Of a DNA stretch of 64,000 nucleotides, positions 25,213 to 33,586 are shown one piece after another. The number at the start of each line of letters is the position of its first letter. Within the stretch, counting starts at the first letter, position 1. Source of the stretch: Streptomyces sp. A 4/2 (GTDB lineage Bacteria > Actinomycetota > Actinomycetes > Streptomycetales > Streptomycetaceae). The notes below the pieces were generated by a model. That model did no database searches, had not been told where the DNA came from, and worked only from the letters and a program-made list of their open reading frames with translations. The DNA lies in the NCBI RefSeq assembly GCF_940670765.1, contig NZ_CALNVW010000017.1, positions 1 to 64,000 on the forward strand, in the 5' to 3' direction. A program made the position numbers and the translations under genes.

Positions 25213-27120
25213 GTGACACCTCCCCCACACCGACTGCTCCGCCGCGGCCTGTCCGCCTCGCTCACCATGGCTCTCGCCGTGGCCGGGACGGCCGCCGCAG
25301 TGGTCCTGTCCGCCGCCCCCGCCGCTCAGGCGGCGGGGGTGCCCGCCCCCTCCCCCGTCGGGATCTCCGGCCGCGGTGCCACCGTGCCGTTCAAGGAGCA
25401 GGAGGCCGAGTACGCCGCCACCAACGGCACTCCGATCGGCCCCGACCGCCTCTACGGGCACCTCGCGTCCGAGGCATCGGGACGTCAGGCCGTGACGCTC
25501 GACGCCCCCGGCGAGTACGTGGAGTTCACCCTCACGGCTCCCGCCGACGCCATGTCGTTCCGCTACTCGCTGCCGGACAGTCCGGACGGTGCCGGTCGCG
25601 ACGCGTCCATCGACCTCAAGGTCGACGGCAACCAGCTCAAGAGCGTGCCGGTGACATCCAAGTACAGCTGGTACTACGGCAGTTATCCCTTCAACAACAA
25701 CCCGGGCGACGCCGACCCGCACCACTTCTACGACGAGACACGCACCCTGTTCGGGTCGACGCTGGCGGCCGGCACCAAGGTCCGCCTCCAGGTCTCGTCC
25801 ACCGCCCAGTCGCCGACGTTCACCATCGATCTCGCCGACTTCGAGCAGGTGGCCGCGCCGATCGGCAAGCCCTCCGGCGCCCTGGACGTGGTGAGCGACT
25901 TCGGCGCGGACCCGACCGGGGCCGCGGACTCGACCGCCAGGATCCAGGCGGCGGTCGACGCGGGCACGGCACAGGGCAGGACGGTCTACATCCCGCAGGG
26001 CACCTTCCAGGTGCGGGACCACATCGTGGTCGACAAGGTGACCCTGGCCGGGGCGGGCCCCTGGTACAGCGTGCTGACCGGGCGCGATCCGACCGACCGG
26101 AGCAAGGCCGTCGGGGTGTACGGAAAGTACGCAGCGGCGGGCGGCAGCAGCGGCGTCACCCTCAAGGACTTCGCCGTCATGGGCGACATCCGCGAGCGGG
26201 AGGACAACGCTCAGGTCAATGCCATCGGAGGCGCGCTCTCCGACTCCACGGTCGACGACGTATGGATGCAGCACACCAAGGTCGGGGCGTGGATGGACGG
26301 CCCGATGAACAACTTCACCATCAAGAACAGCCGCATCCTCGATCAGACCGCGGACGGCGTCAACTTCCACACGGGCGTCACCAATTCCACGGTCACCCAG
26401 ACCTTTGTGCGTAACACCGGTGACGACGGTCTGGCGATGTGGGCGGAGAACGTCCCGAACGTCAACGACACGTTCACGTTCGACACGGTGGTCCTGCCGG
26501 TCCTGGCGAACAACATCGCCACGTACGGCGGCAAGGACATCACCCTCTCGGACAACGTCATGGCGGACACCGTGACCAATGGCGGCGGACTGCATGTCGC
26601 CAACCGCTATCCGGGGGTCGACTCCGCTCACGGCACGGCGGTCTCCGGTACCACGACAGCCGCGCGCAACACCCTGATCCGGGCCGGGAACAACGACTTC
26701 AACTGGCAGTTCGGCGTCGGGGCCATCTGGTTCAGCGGGCTCAACGAACCGGTCAACGGCAATATCGACATCACCGACAGCGAGATCCTGGACAGCTCCT
26801 ACGCCGCGATCATGCTCATCGACCATGCGACGAACGGGCTGCACTTCACGAACGTCAGGATCGACGGGGCCGGAACCTACGCGCTCCAGATCCAGGCTCC
26901 CGGCACCGCGTCGTTCACCGGCGTCACCGCCACCCACATCGCACAGTCGAACCCGATCCACAACTGTGTCGGGGCCGGCTTCGAGATCACCCGGGGAGCG
27001 GGCAACTCCGGATGGTACGCCGACCCACCGGCCTGCCCCGGGACGTGGCCCGCTCCCGTGTGGACCAACGGTGGTGTGCCGGGCGGCACCACCCGGGCGG
27101 ATCTGCCCATGGCTCCTTGA
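25213..27120 (+). CDS. Secreted GH87-like alpha-1,3-glucanase (mycodextranase type)
   Basis: A 635-residue secreted protein: signal peptide to about A-Q-A-A (residue 42), a beta-sandwich domain (about 60-215) of carbohydrate-binding character, then a beta-helix beginning D-F-G-A-D-P-T-G-A-A-D-S. In the helix D381 (A-D-G-V-N-F-H), D404 and D405 (G-D-D-G) are spaced 23 and 24 residues, matching the three catalytic Asp of characterised GH87 alpha-1,3-glucanases. It would attack fungal wall alpha-1,3-glucan or nigeran. The 127-base gap before it and a hairpin after it indicate a separate transcript from the lyase operon. GTG start behind AAGGACG. Confidence 0.8.
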   Translation: MTPPPHRLLRRGLSASLTMALAVAGTAAAVVLSAAPAAQAAGVPAPSPVGISGRGATVPFKEQEAEYAATNGTPIGPDRLYGHLASEASGRQAVTLDAPGEYVEFTLTAPADAMSFRYSLPDSPDGAGRDASIDLKVDGNQLKSVPVTSKYSWYYGSYPFNNNPGDADPHHFYDETRTLFGSTLAAGTKVRLQVSSTAQSPTFTIDLADFEQVAAPIGKPSGALDVVSDFGADPTGAADSTARIQAAVDAGTAQGRTVYIPQGTFQVRDHIVVDKVTLAGAGPWYSVLTGRDPTDRSKAVGVYGKYAAAGGSSGVTLKDFAVMGDIREREDNAQVNAIGGALSDSTVDDVWMQHTKVGAWMDGPMNNFTIKNSRILDQTADGVNFHTGVTNSTVTQTFVRNTGDDGLAMWAENVPNVNDTFTFDTVVLPVLANNIATYGGKDITLSDNVMADTVTNGGGLHVANRYPGVDSAHGTAVSGTTTAARNTLIRAGNNDFNWQFGVGAIWFSGLNEPVNGNIDITDSEILDSSYAAIMLIDHATNGLHFTNVRIDGAGTYALQIQAPGTASFTGVTATHIAQSNPIHNCVGAGFEITRGAGNSGWYADPPACPGTWPAPVWTNGGVPGGTTRADLPMAP

Positions 27121-27166
27121 GACCGGTGCCCCGCCTGTCCCCGAGAGGGCCGGCGGGGCACCGGTC
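27121..27166 (+). terminator. Hairpin after the GH87 gene
   Basis: Perfect 15-bp stem (27121-27135 with 27152-27166) and a 16-base loop, directly behind the stop codon. Confidence 0.8.
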
Positions 27167-27257
27167 TGTCCCCACCAGGCGACCTGCGCGCAGCGGGCGT
27201 AGGCTCTTCGTGCACAGTTCGCACGCCCTTGACCAGGTACATCTCAAGGAGGCGACG

Positions 27258-28019
27258 TTGACCGGACACCGTACGGCCAAGCCTCTGGCAGTGTGCTCAG
27301 CAGCAGTCGTTCTGACGATCGCAGCGGGCAGCTCGGCCAGCGCGGACAGCGGCACCGGCTCGCTGTCGGCTCAGCAGATCGGCCAGAAAGCACACGACGC
27401 CCTCTTCTCGTCGACATCGCTGCACCTCAAGGTCCAGGGCAGTTTCGACGAGTCGGGCAACGCCTCGTCCATCGACCTCACGCTCGACAAGCAGGCCAAT
27501 TGCAAGGGCTCGGTGAGCGTGGGCGGGCAGGGCTCCATCCAGATCGTCAAGCGGGGAAACTCCGTCTGGATCAAGCCGGACGCGACGTTCTGGAAGAACC
27601 AGGTTCCGGGTGGCAACGCGACGTCCGCGGTGCTGCACGGGCGCTACCTGGGAGGCTCCGCGAAGGAATCCCCACTGGAGGACATCGCGCAGGTCTGCGA
27701 TCTGAACGCCTTCCTCAGCGCGACCAAGGACGACACAGGTGACTCGCCGAACGCACTGACCAAGGGCAAGGAGACCACGGTCGACGGAGTCGCCGTCATC
27801 CCGCTCAGCAGCGAGCGCAACGGCCGCAAGGAGATCCTGTACGTCGCGGCGCACGGGAAGGCGTATCCCGTCCGGCTCTCCGTGCAGGGCAACACCGCCC
27901 ACGCGACCGTCGGCTTCTCCGACTTCGACAAGCCGGTGCCGACGAGTACGCCGACGCCCGACCAGACGGTCGACCTGTCGAAGCTGCGCGAACAGGTGGG
28001 ACCGGCCAACGCAGCATGA
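27258..28019 (+). CDS. Secreted protein, LppX/LolA-like fold suspected
   Basis: A 253-residue protein with a signal peptide (A-V-C-S-A-A-V-V-L-T-I-A-A-G-S-S-A-S-A) cleaved by signal peptidase I; the Cys in the leader is not in a lipobox. The mature part has H-L-K-V-Q-G-S-F-D, repeated beta segments and S-V-W-I-K-P-D-A-T-F-W, as in the LppX/LprG-like lipid-binding proteins common in Streptomyces. A Thr/Pro patch lies near the end. Function unknown. The TTG start at 27258 is set by AAGGAGG five bases before it; the open frame reaching far upstream is a shadow of the GH87 gene. Confidence 0.7.
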   Translation: MTGHRTAKPLAVCSAAVVLTIAAGSSASADSGTGSLSAQQIGQKAHDALFSSTSLHLKVQGSFDESGNASSIDLTLDKQANCKGSVSVGGQGSIQIVKRGNSVWIKPDATFWKNQVPGGNATSAVLHGRYLGGSAKESPLEDIAQVCDLNAFLSATKDDTGDSPNALTKGKETTVDGVAVIPLSSERNGRKEILYVAAHGKAYPVRLSVQGNTAHATVGFSDFDKPVPTSTPTPDQTVDLSKLREQVGPANAA

Positions 28020-28029
28020 GCCGGCCGTG

Positions 28030-28065
28030 TCCGAGGGCCCCACCGACCGCGGTGGGGCCCTCGGA
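28030..28065. terminator. Bidirectional perfect hairpin
   Basis: A 16-bp perfect stem (28030-28045 with 28050-28065) and a 4-base loop lie between the convergent stops at 28019 (+) and 28084 (-). Confidence 0.88.
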
Positions 28066-28083
28066 CCGCTCCTGGGGCGCTGC

Positions 28084-29937
28084 TCAGACCGTCCCGCGTC
28101 CCGAGCGGCGGCGGATCGCCACAGCGACCCCCGCGCCGCCCAGCACGACCACGCCGAGGACGGCCCCGGTGAGCAGGACGGGCTGATCGGATCCTTCCGC
28201 GGCGAGCTCCTGGACCGCGGCGCTCCGCGTCTGCGGGTGCGAGATCTCCGTGGTGACGGGTGCGACGGGCCGGATCGGGCCGACCGACTTGACCGACCCG
28301 TCCTTGTTCAGCAGCACCTGCTTGCCGTTGGGGTGCTTGAAGTCGAGCATCCCGGCCAGCGAACCGGCCCGGGTGTCGAAGGAGTGGTCACCGATGCGTT
28401 CGGTGTGCCAGTTCTCCTCGACGAATTTGATGATCGAGGTCTGCTCGGTCCTGGTGTGGTCGACCCGGTTGACCTTGCCGTAGGGGGAGATGACCATCAG
28501 CGGCTGCCGCGCTCCGGGACCGCACCGGTCGGCGTAACCGCCTGTGGCCTTCGGGCCGTTCTGGCAGGCGGGCGAGTCGACGGTCTTGCCGTTCGTCTGC
28601 TTCGTGGTGTCGTCGGAGCCGTTCAGCGGCTTGGCGTAGACGTGGTCGTACCAGCCGTCCGAGTCGTCGTAGGCGAGGACGACCGCGGTGTCCTTCCACT
28701 GCGGAGCCTGCTGGATCTTGTTGATCTGGCCGATGAGGAAGTCCTGTTCATCGGTGGGATCGGAGTATCCGGCGTGCCCGTCCTGGTAGGAGGGGGCCTT
28801 GAGGAAGCTCACCGAGGGGAGGTGACCGGACTTGAGGGCCGCGTTGAAGTCCGTGAGGTCGTAGTTGTGGTTGGCCCGGCCCGCGTGGCCGATCTCGGCG
28901 ACGGACTTCGGAGCCAGGTGGTGCGGGTTCGCGGTCGAGCTGTAGTACGCGAAGGGGTTGTGGTGCGGGCTGTAGTCCACGACCTGCTCGCCGCCGACGT
29001 TGGCGTGGGTGGTGCCGCCGCACTTGGCGAGGTCGTCCGACTTGCCGTTCCAGGCGGTGCTCGGGCGGAAGCCGCCCTGGAACCAGCCCCAGCTCACGTT
29101 CTTCTCGTTGAGCCGGTCGCCGATGTTCTTGCCGCCGAGTTCGGCGAGGGAGGACGTGCTGGTGTGATCGTTGCCCGAGCAGTCGTCGTAGGCCGGGTCC
29201 GGGTCGGTGATCATGGTGCCGACGCCGTGCGCATCCGGCGAGGCGACCGCCGCGGGATCGGGCTTGTCGGTCCGGACCGGGTGCTCGGTCGATGACTTCG
29301 GGTCGGTCGACACCACACCGTGCGTCTGCCCCGACACCAGCTCGATCGCTCCCGGCGTCGAGGGGCCGTACGCGGAACCGAAGGAGTTGTCGTTGAGTGC
29401 GTAGTGCTGGGCGTAGTTCCACATGGCGGTGACGGTGTTGCCGTCGAAGTAGTCCATGGCCAGCCCGGGTTCACCGAAGAGATGGCCCGAGCACTTGCCC
29501 GAGTCGGTGTTCTCCACGAACTTGTCGGCCTTGCCGCCGTTGTACGCGTACTGCTCCGGACCGTACGAGTGGTTCTGGTCGCAGGTCATGGCCTGGTCCG
29601 GGCCGAGGCGCTTGGGCAGGTACTGATTGGGGTTCTTGTCGAGCAGCCCGGCGGTGCGCAGGTTGTCGATGTCGCGGGGGGTGCGCGGGGACGGGGTGAA
29701 CTTCGTCCCGTCGGTGTTCGCAGCCTGCGGATAGGTAGCGAAGTAGTGGTCGAAGGAGATGTTCTCGTCGAAGAGAACCACCAGATGTTTGACGGGGGTG
29801 GCCGTGGCACTGCCGGAGTGATGCCCGGCGGGCGCCGCGGCCCAGGTGGGCGCCGCCCCGCCGAGCACGGTGAGCGCGGCGGCTCCGGCCAGTGCTCCCC
29901 AGCGCCGCGCGCCCGTCTTCCTTCCGGTGCTGCCCAT
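28084..29937 (-). CDS. Membrane-anchored phosphoesterase (phospholipase C / AcpA family)
   Basis: A 617-residue surface enzyme: signal peptide, then V-V-L-F-D-E-N-I-S-F-D-H-Y-F, the metal-binding opening of the PF04185 phosphoesterases (non-haemolytic phospholipase C and acid phosphatase AcpA). Further metal/catalytic segments are N-H-N-Y-D and Y-D-D-S-D-G-W-Y-D-H. Unlike secreted PLCs it ends with a hydrophobic span and an Arg-rich tail (A-I-R-R-R-S-G-R), so it stays fixed to the membrane facing out. Likely role is phosphate release from organic phosphate; the substrate is unproven. ATG at 29937 has GAAGGGCGG upstream. Confidence 0.82.
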   Translation of the reverse strand: MGSTGRKTGARRWGALAGAAALTVLGGAAPTWAAAPAGHHSGSATATPVKHLVVLFDENISFDHYFATYPQAANTDGTKFTPSPRTPRDIDNLRTAGLLDKNPNQYLPKRLGPDQAMTCDQNHSYGPEQYAYNGGKADKFVENTDSGKCSGHLFGEPGLAMDYFDGNTVTAMWNYAQHYALNDNSFGSAYGPSTPGAIELVSGQTHGVVSTDPKSSTEHPVRTDKPDPAAVASPDAHGVGTMITDPDPAYDDCSGNDHTSTSSLAELGGKNIGDRLNEKNVSWGWFQGGFRPSTAWNGKSDDLAKCGGTTHANVGGEQVVDYSPHHNPFAYYSSTANPHHLAPKSVAEIGHAGRANHNYDLTDFNAALKSGHLPSVSFLKAPSYQDGHAGYSDPTDEQDFLIGQINKIQQAPQWKDTAVVLAYDDSDGWYDHVYAKPLNGSDDTTKQTNGKTVDSPACQNGPKATGGYADRCGPGARQPLMVISPYGKVNRVDHTRTEQTSIIKFVEENWHTERIGDHSFDTRAGSLAGMLDFKHPNGKQVLLNKDGSVKSVGPIRPVAPVTTEISHPQTRSAAVQELAAEGSDQPVLLTGAVLGVVVLGGAGVAVAIRRRSGRGTV

Positions 29938-30108
29938 ACGGTTCCGCCCTTCACTCCGACCGGCGCATCTGTCATGCACCACTCAACGCGACACGATCCA
30001 TCACCATGTCACGAGAGTGAACACCCGGTGTACGGCGCGACAACAAAAAGTTGACCAACCATCCGTTCGACGCACTGTCAGGCGCCGCCCCGGGCCCGCC
30101 CGGTCCGC

Positions 30109-30173
30109 CAGGACGTCCTGCGCACGTCAGCCCGTCAGGACCGTCAGGACCGTCAGGACGTCCTGCGCACGTC
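30109..30173. repeat. 20-bp direct repeat with 9-mer tandem units at the efeO 3' end
   Basis: CAGGACGTCCTGCGCACGTC occurs twice (30109-30128 and 30154-30173). The second copy overlaps the last codons and stop of the efeO-like gene on the minus strand; the first is outside it. Three copies of CCGTCAGGA (from 30132) fill the space between. It looks like slippage duplication of the gene end. CAGGACGTCCTG inside the unit is itself a perfect palindrome. Confidence 0.85.
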
Positions 30174-31379
30174 GCAGAGGGCCGCGACGTCCGCCAGCCG
30201 CTCGACGACTCCACCGACTGCGGCGTTCACCTGCTCGCGCTGTCCGCGGCCGAGCCGGTCGAGCGGCGTCCAGCGGCCGTCGTGGTCCTGGCGGTCCAGA
30301 ACCCGCTGCGTCCGGTCCAGTTCACTGTCCAGCCGCGCCAGCCCGGGGTAGCGGCCGGTGAGCAGCGGGCGCAGCCGGGCGAGCACCACCCGGGTGCCGT
30401 CGAGGTTGGCGCGGGCGGTGGCGAGGTTGCTGCCGCTGCCGTAGTCGGTGCGGCCGGTCAGCTCGAACTGCACGGTGTTCTCCAGGATTTCGTGCGCCCG
30501 CAGGCCGAGGTCCAGGGGGTCCATCCGGGCCCGTGTCCAGTCCGCGCGCAGGGTCCGTACGTCCTTGAGCAGCCGGTCGGCGAACGGGCGCAGGCCGGAC
30601 ACCGGCGCACCGTGCCACAGGCCGTACTCGATGCGGTGGAATCCGGTGAAGTCCTTGTCGTGGACCCCGCCGGGCAGGCTCGCGGTGGTTCCGTTGATCG
30701 CCGTGTCCGCGTCGCCGAACGTCCCGTAGGCGGCGCCCATCCGTTCGTACACGAGATGCGCGGTGAGCCATGCCTTCCGGGCCCGTCCCGTGTCGCCGGA
30801 CCGGAGTGCGGAGTCGAGCTGCTGCGTGGCGGCGACGAGGTCGCCCGTCCGGCCGGTCACCCACTTCTGATAGCTCAGCGTCGGCGGAATCAGGTCGTGG
30901 CTGCTCACCGGCAGGGCGGCCGGGCCGCCGCCCCCCTTCCCGCCACGCACCCGGACCGTGGGGCCGGTGACGGAAGCGGCGTCGTCGGGGAAACAGGCGA
31001 AGGCGTACGAACCGGCGGCGAGGTCCACCGTCAGCGCCCGGCTGCTGCCCGGACCCAGTCCTTCCAGCTCGCCGTACACGGCGCCGCTGGACACGTCCTT
31101 CAGGTACACCTCGACGGGCGTGGCGGACGTGTTGCGCACCTCGAAGACCTGGGTGCCGGGGCGCGGATTCCGCCAGCCGTTCCCACAGCTGCCCGCCGAT
31201 GCCTCGACGCGCGTGTGCGGCATGCCGTCGGAGGGCTCGGCCGGATGGCCCGGGCCGTGCAGGAGTCCCGCCGCTCCCGTGCCGGCGAGAGCGAGCGCGG
31301 CGGCCAGTGCCACCCCGCCCGTGATCAGCGTGCGCCGCGAGAAGCGCCGCGGGGAACGTGGGGCGGTCCTGTCCGGCAC
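30153..31379 (-). CDS. EfeO-like iron-transport protein (cupredoxin + M75)
   Basis: A 408-residue exported protein. Twin-Arg leader R-R-F-S-R-R-T-L-I-T-G-G, then a cupredoxin-like domain (G-T-Q-V-F-E-V-R-N-T... to Y-A-F-A-C-F), then the imelysin/M75 domain with H-D-L-I-P and the metal motif G-F-H-R-I-E-Y-G-L-W (HxxE). EfeO hands ferrous or ferric iron to the EfeU permease, with the EfeB peroxidase. Neither efeU nor efeB is near, so it is an orphan paralogue or part of a scattered system. GTG at 31379 is chosen because AGGAGG precedes it by five bases; a longer frame to 31436 is less likely. Confidence 0.78.
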   Translation of the reverse strand: MPDRTAPRSPRRFSRRTLITGGVALAAALALAGTGAAGLLHGPGHPAEPSDGMPHTRVEASAGSCGNGWRNPRPGTQVFEVRNTSATPVEVYLKDVSSGAVYGELEGLGPGSSRALTVDLAAGSYAFACFPDDAASVTGPTVRVRGGKGGGGPAALPVSSHDLIPPTLSYQKWVTGRTGDLVAATQQLDSALRSGDTGRARKAWLTAHLVYERMGAAYGTFGDADTAINGTTASLPGGVHDKDFTGFHRIEYGLWHGAPVSGLRPFADRLLKDVRTLRADWTRARMDPLDLGLRAHEILENTVQFELTGRTDYGSGSNLATARANLDGTRVVLARLRPLLTGRYPGLARLDSELDRTQRVLDRQDHDGRWTPLDRLGRGQREQVNAAVGGVVERLADVAALCDVRRTS

Positions 31380-31583
31380 ACCGGCCTCCTGACGCAGCGC
31401 TCGACGGCGAGGCTCATGGTAGACGCCGGCGATCAACGGAGCGGATTCCGGAGCGGTTTGCCGGGCTGCCGGCAGGTTCCGCCCTGGTCCGCGCCCTGGG
31501 CGCGCGTTACGGTTCCGGCTCCCGGCCGCACGCGGCTCACCCGATGGAGCTGGTACGGAGAGCCGCGGCGGCGCTGACCGGCG

Positions 31584-32297
31584 TCAGGCCCGCGTCAGCC
31601 GGGGCGCGCCCCCGGCTTCCCCGTTCCCGTCCCCGTCCGTCGGCTTCTTGTCGAGGGGACGGGCGCGTACATGCATCCGCTCGCCCTGCTGTCCGAACAG
31701 GCTGAGGAATTCCACCGCCTCGGGGCCCGCACTGGCCCAGACGTGCGGGGTACGGGTGTCGAACTCCGCGACCTCACCCGCGGTGAGGACGAGGTCGTGC
31801 TCGCCCAGCACGAGCCGCAGCCGCCCGGCCAGGACGTAGAGCCACTCGTACCCCTCGTGCACCCGCTGCTCCAGTTTCCCCAGCCGTTGCTGCCCGGCGG
31901 GAATCACCTGCTTGTAGGCGTGCAGCCCGCCGAGATGGCGGGTCAGCGGGATGATGGTCATGCCGTGCCGGTTGAAGGGGCGGGGGTGGATGCGGGGATC
32001 CCCGGTCAGCGGCGCGTCCACCAGTTCATCGAGCTGCACGCCGAACGTCTTCGCCAGGGGCAGCAGCAGCTCCAGGGTCGGTTTGCGCCTGCCGGACTCC
32101 AGCCGGGAAAGGGTACTGAGAGAGATCCTGGTCGTCTCGCTCAGCTGCGCGAGAGTGATGCCACGGTCCTGCCGCAGGGCTCGCAGCCGGGGGCCCACCG
32201 CGGTCAGAACGGCCGCGAAGCCGTCGTCGTCCGTACCCTCTCCGCCCGCACCCTCCGCGCCGTCGCCCTGTCGATTCGCGCTCTCCCGATCTGTCAT
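31584..32297 (-). CDS. XRE-family regulator with C-terminal cupin
   Basis: About 237 residues: an acidic, Gly-rich N-terminus, a helix-turn-helix (R-G-I-T-L-A-Q-L-S-E-T-T-R-I-S-L-S-T-L-S) near residue 50-75, and a cupin sensor (H-E-G-Y-E-W-L-Y-V-L-A-G-R-L, then F-D-T-R-T-P-H). Such two-domain proteins often control amine, sulfur or redox genes and sense a small ligand in the cupin. The start is uncertain: ATG at 32297 has GGAG only two bases before it; GTG at 32309 and TTG at 32333 are alternatives. It is divergent from the PaaX-type gene. Confidence 0.75.
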   Translation of the reverse strand: MTDRESANRQGDGAEGAGGEGTDDDGFAAVLTAVGPRLRALRQDRGITLAQLSETTRISLSTLSRLESGRRKPTLELLLPLAKTFGVQLDELVDAPLTGDPRIHPRPFNRHGMTIIPLTRHLGGLHAYKQVIPAGQQRLGKLEQRVHEGYEWLYVLAGRLRLVLGEHDLVLTAGEVAEFDTRTPHVWASAGPEAVEFLSLFGQQGERMHVRARPLDKKPTDGDGNGEAGGAPRLTRA

Positions 32298-32317
32298 CTC
32301 TCCATTTGCCACCTCGG

Positions 32318-32359
32318 CAACAGCTGTTGTCAAACAGTGGAGCAGCGGCAGAGCGCTCT
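32318..32359. promoter_or_regulatory. Two perfect palindromes in the XRE-PaaX divergent gap
   Basis: CAACAGCTGTTG (32318-32329) is a perfect 12-bp palindrome and AGAGCGCTCT (32350-32359) a perfect 10-bp one, 20 bases apart. The first overlaps a TTGACA hexamer read on the minus strand (32333 to 32328). They are the best operator candidates for either regulator; which protein binds which is unknown. Confidence 0.45.
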
Positions 32360-32490
32360 TAGCGGAGGAGGAGACCGGCCGGAGCGGGAGCCGCGCGCGG
32401 GTTCTGGACGACAGCGCACAGCAGGCAGGCGGCCGTGACCAGCGGAGAGGACGTTCCGACCGCCTGCCGGGTGATTGATAGCCTGCTCAT

Positions 32491-33396
32491 GTGACGATCG
32501 CAGCAGAGGCGCACGACCCTGCGGAGGGCGACTCCTCGGCAGCCTCCGCGCAGCCGCGCCAGTTCATCGTGACGGTGTACGGCCTGTACTCCAGGACCGA
32601 GGGCGGCTGGCTGTCGGTCGCGTCCCTGATCGCCCTGCTCTCGGATCTGGGCATCGACGCTCCGGCTGTCCGGTCCTCCATCTCCCGGCTCAAGCGCCGC
32701 GGCATCCTGCGGGCCGAACGGCGGGACGGCGCGGCGGGCTACGCCCTCTCCGACGAGGGTCTGTCGGTACTGCGGGAGGGAGACCACCGGATCTTCCGGC
32801 GGGAGCGCGCGACGCCTGCCGACGGCTGGCTGCTCGCGGTGTTCTCGGTGCCGGAGTCCGAGCGCAGCAAGCGGCATCTGATGCGCTCCCGGCTGACCCG
32901 GCTGGGGTTCGGCACCGTCTCGTCGGGCGTCTACATCGCCCCGGCCCACCTGTACGACACCACGGCGGAGATGCTGCGCCGCCTGGGACTCGACGGATAC
33001 ACGGACCTCTTCCGTGCCGACCACCTGGCCTTCGCCGACCCGGCCGAAAAAGTGCGGCAGTGGTGGGACCTCGGCCAACTGGAGCAGTTGTACGGCGAGT
33101 TCGTCCGCAAGCACGCCGCCGTACTGGAGCGCCCGCAGCCGGGCACGGCGGACGCCGCGGCGCGGGACGCCTTCGTCGACTACGTCCGGGTACTCACCGA
33201 CTGGCGGCAACTGCCCTATCTGGACCCGGGCCTCCCGGAGGAGTTGCTTCCGGAGAAGTGGATCGGTATCCGCGCCGCGGACCTCTTCTTCGCACTCCAG
33301 TCACAGCTGGCGGACGGTGCGCGGGCGTACGCCGCCCGGGGGCTCGTCCGCGGGGTCCCGCCCGGGACGGCCGCACCGGAACCGCACGGGGCCTAG
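32491..33396 (+). CDS. PaaX-family transcriptional regulator
   Basis: A 301-residue protein with the PaaX layout: N-terminal winged helix (R-Q-F-I-V-T-V-Y-G-L-Y... S-S-I-S-R-L-K-R-R-G-I-L), central ferredoxin-like domain (W-L-L-A-V-F-S-V-P-E-S-E-R) and C-terminal domain (L-P-Y-L-D-P-G-L-P-E-E-L-L-P-W/K). PaaX represses phenylacetate catabolism and binds phenylacetyl-CoA, but no paa genes are in the window, so its target is unknown. GTG at 32491 lacks a ribosome site, which may mean a leaderless message. Its stop codon lies at the edge of the inverted-repeat element. Confidence 0.82.
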   Translation: MTIAAEAHDPAEGDSSAASAQPRQFIVTVYGLYSRTEGGWLSVASLIALLSDLGIDAPAVRSSISRLKRRGILRAERRDGAAGYALSDEGLSVLREGDHRIFRRERATPADGWLLAVFSVPESERSKRHLMRSRLTRLGFGTVSSGVYIAPAHLYDTTAEMLRRLGLDGYTDLFRADHLAFADPAEKVRQWWDLGQLEQLYGEFVRKHAAVLERPQPGTADAAARDAFVDYVRVLTDWRQLPYLDPGLPEELLPEKWIGIRAADLFFALQSQLADGARAYAARGLVRGVPPGTAAPEPHGA

Positions 33397-33586
33397 GGCC
33401 TCGTTTGGATCACGCCGGGCTCGCGGGGTGTGGTGCGCACGCTCGCCGCGTTGTCGTCAATCACCATGGCTCCTTCCCCAAGGCCTTAAGGGCCAGGGGA
33501 GACCCCATTGCCTCAATCCTCCGCCTTGCGATCGCACGCACCACACCCCGCTCCCTGACCCGGCGTGATCCAAACGAAAGACCTTA
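33395..33586. mobile_element. MITE-like long inverted-repeat element
   Basis: About 192 bases with no open frame of its own. The ends CGTTTGGATCACGCCGGG (33402-33419) and its exact complement (33559-33576) are followed inward by a second perfectly matched pair of 14 (33424-33437 with 33537-33550). Extreme ends read TAGGGCCT and (complement) TAAGGTCTT. The centre is dyad-symmetric around CCTTAAGG at 33484-33491, so the whole can fold as one hairpin. It carries the stop codons of both flanking genes. A matching terminal sequence recurs at 36642. It may have come from an IS end pair; today it may also act as a two-way terminator. Confidence 0.65.

Noticed and set aside
30109..30173. Attachment (att) sites of an integrated element
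   Set aside because: The two copies are only 25 bases apart, no integrase or tRNA gene is near, and 9-mer tandem units explain them by slippage.
33395..33586. Simple transcription terminator only
   Set aside because: Hairpin function is possible, but the length, the bipartite end repeats and the recurring end sequence at 36642 fit a mobile element better.
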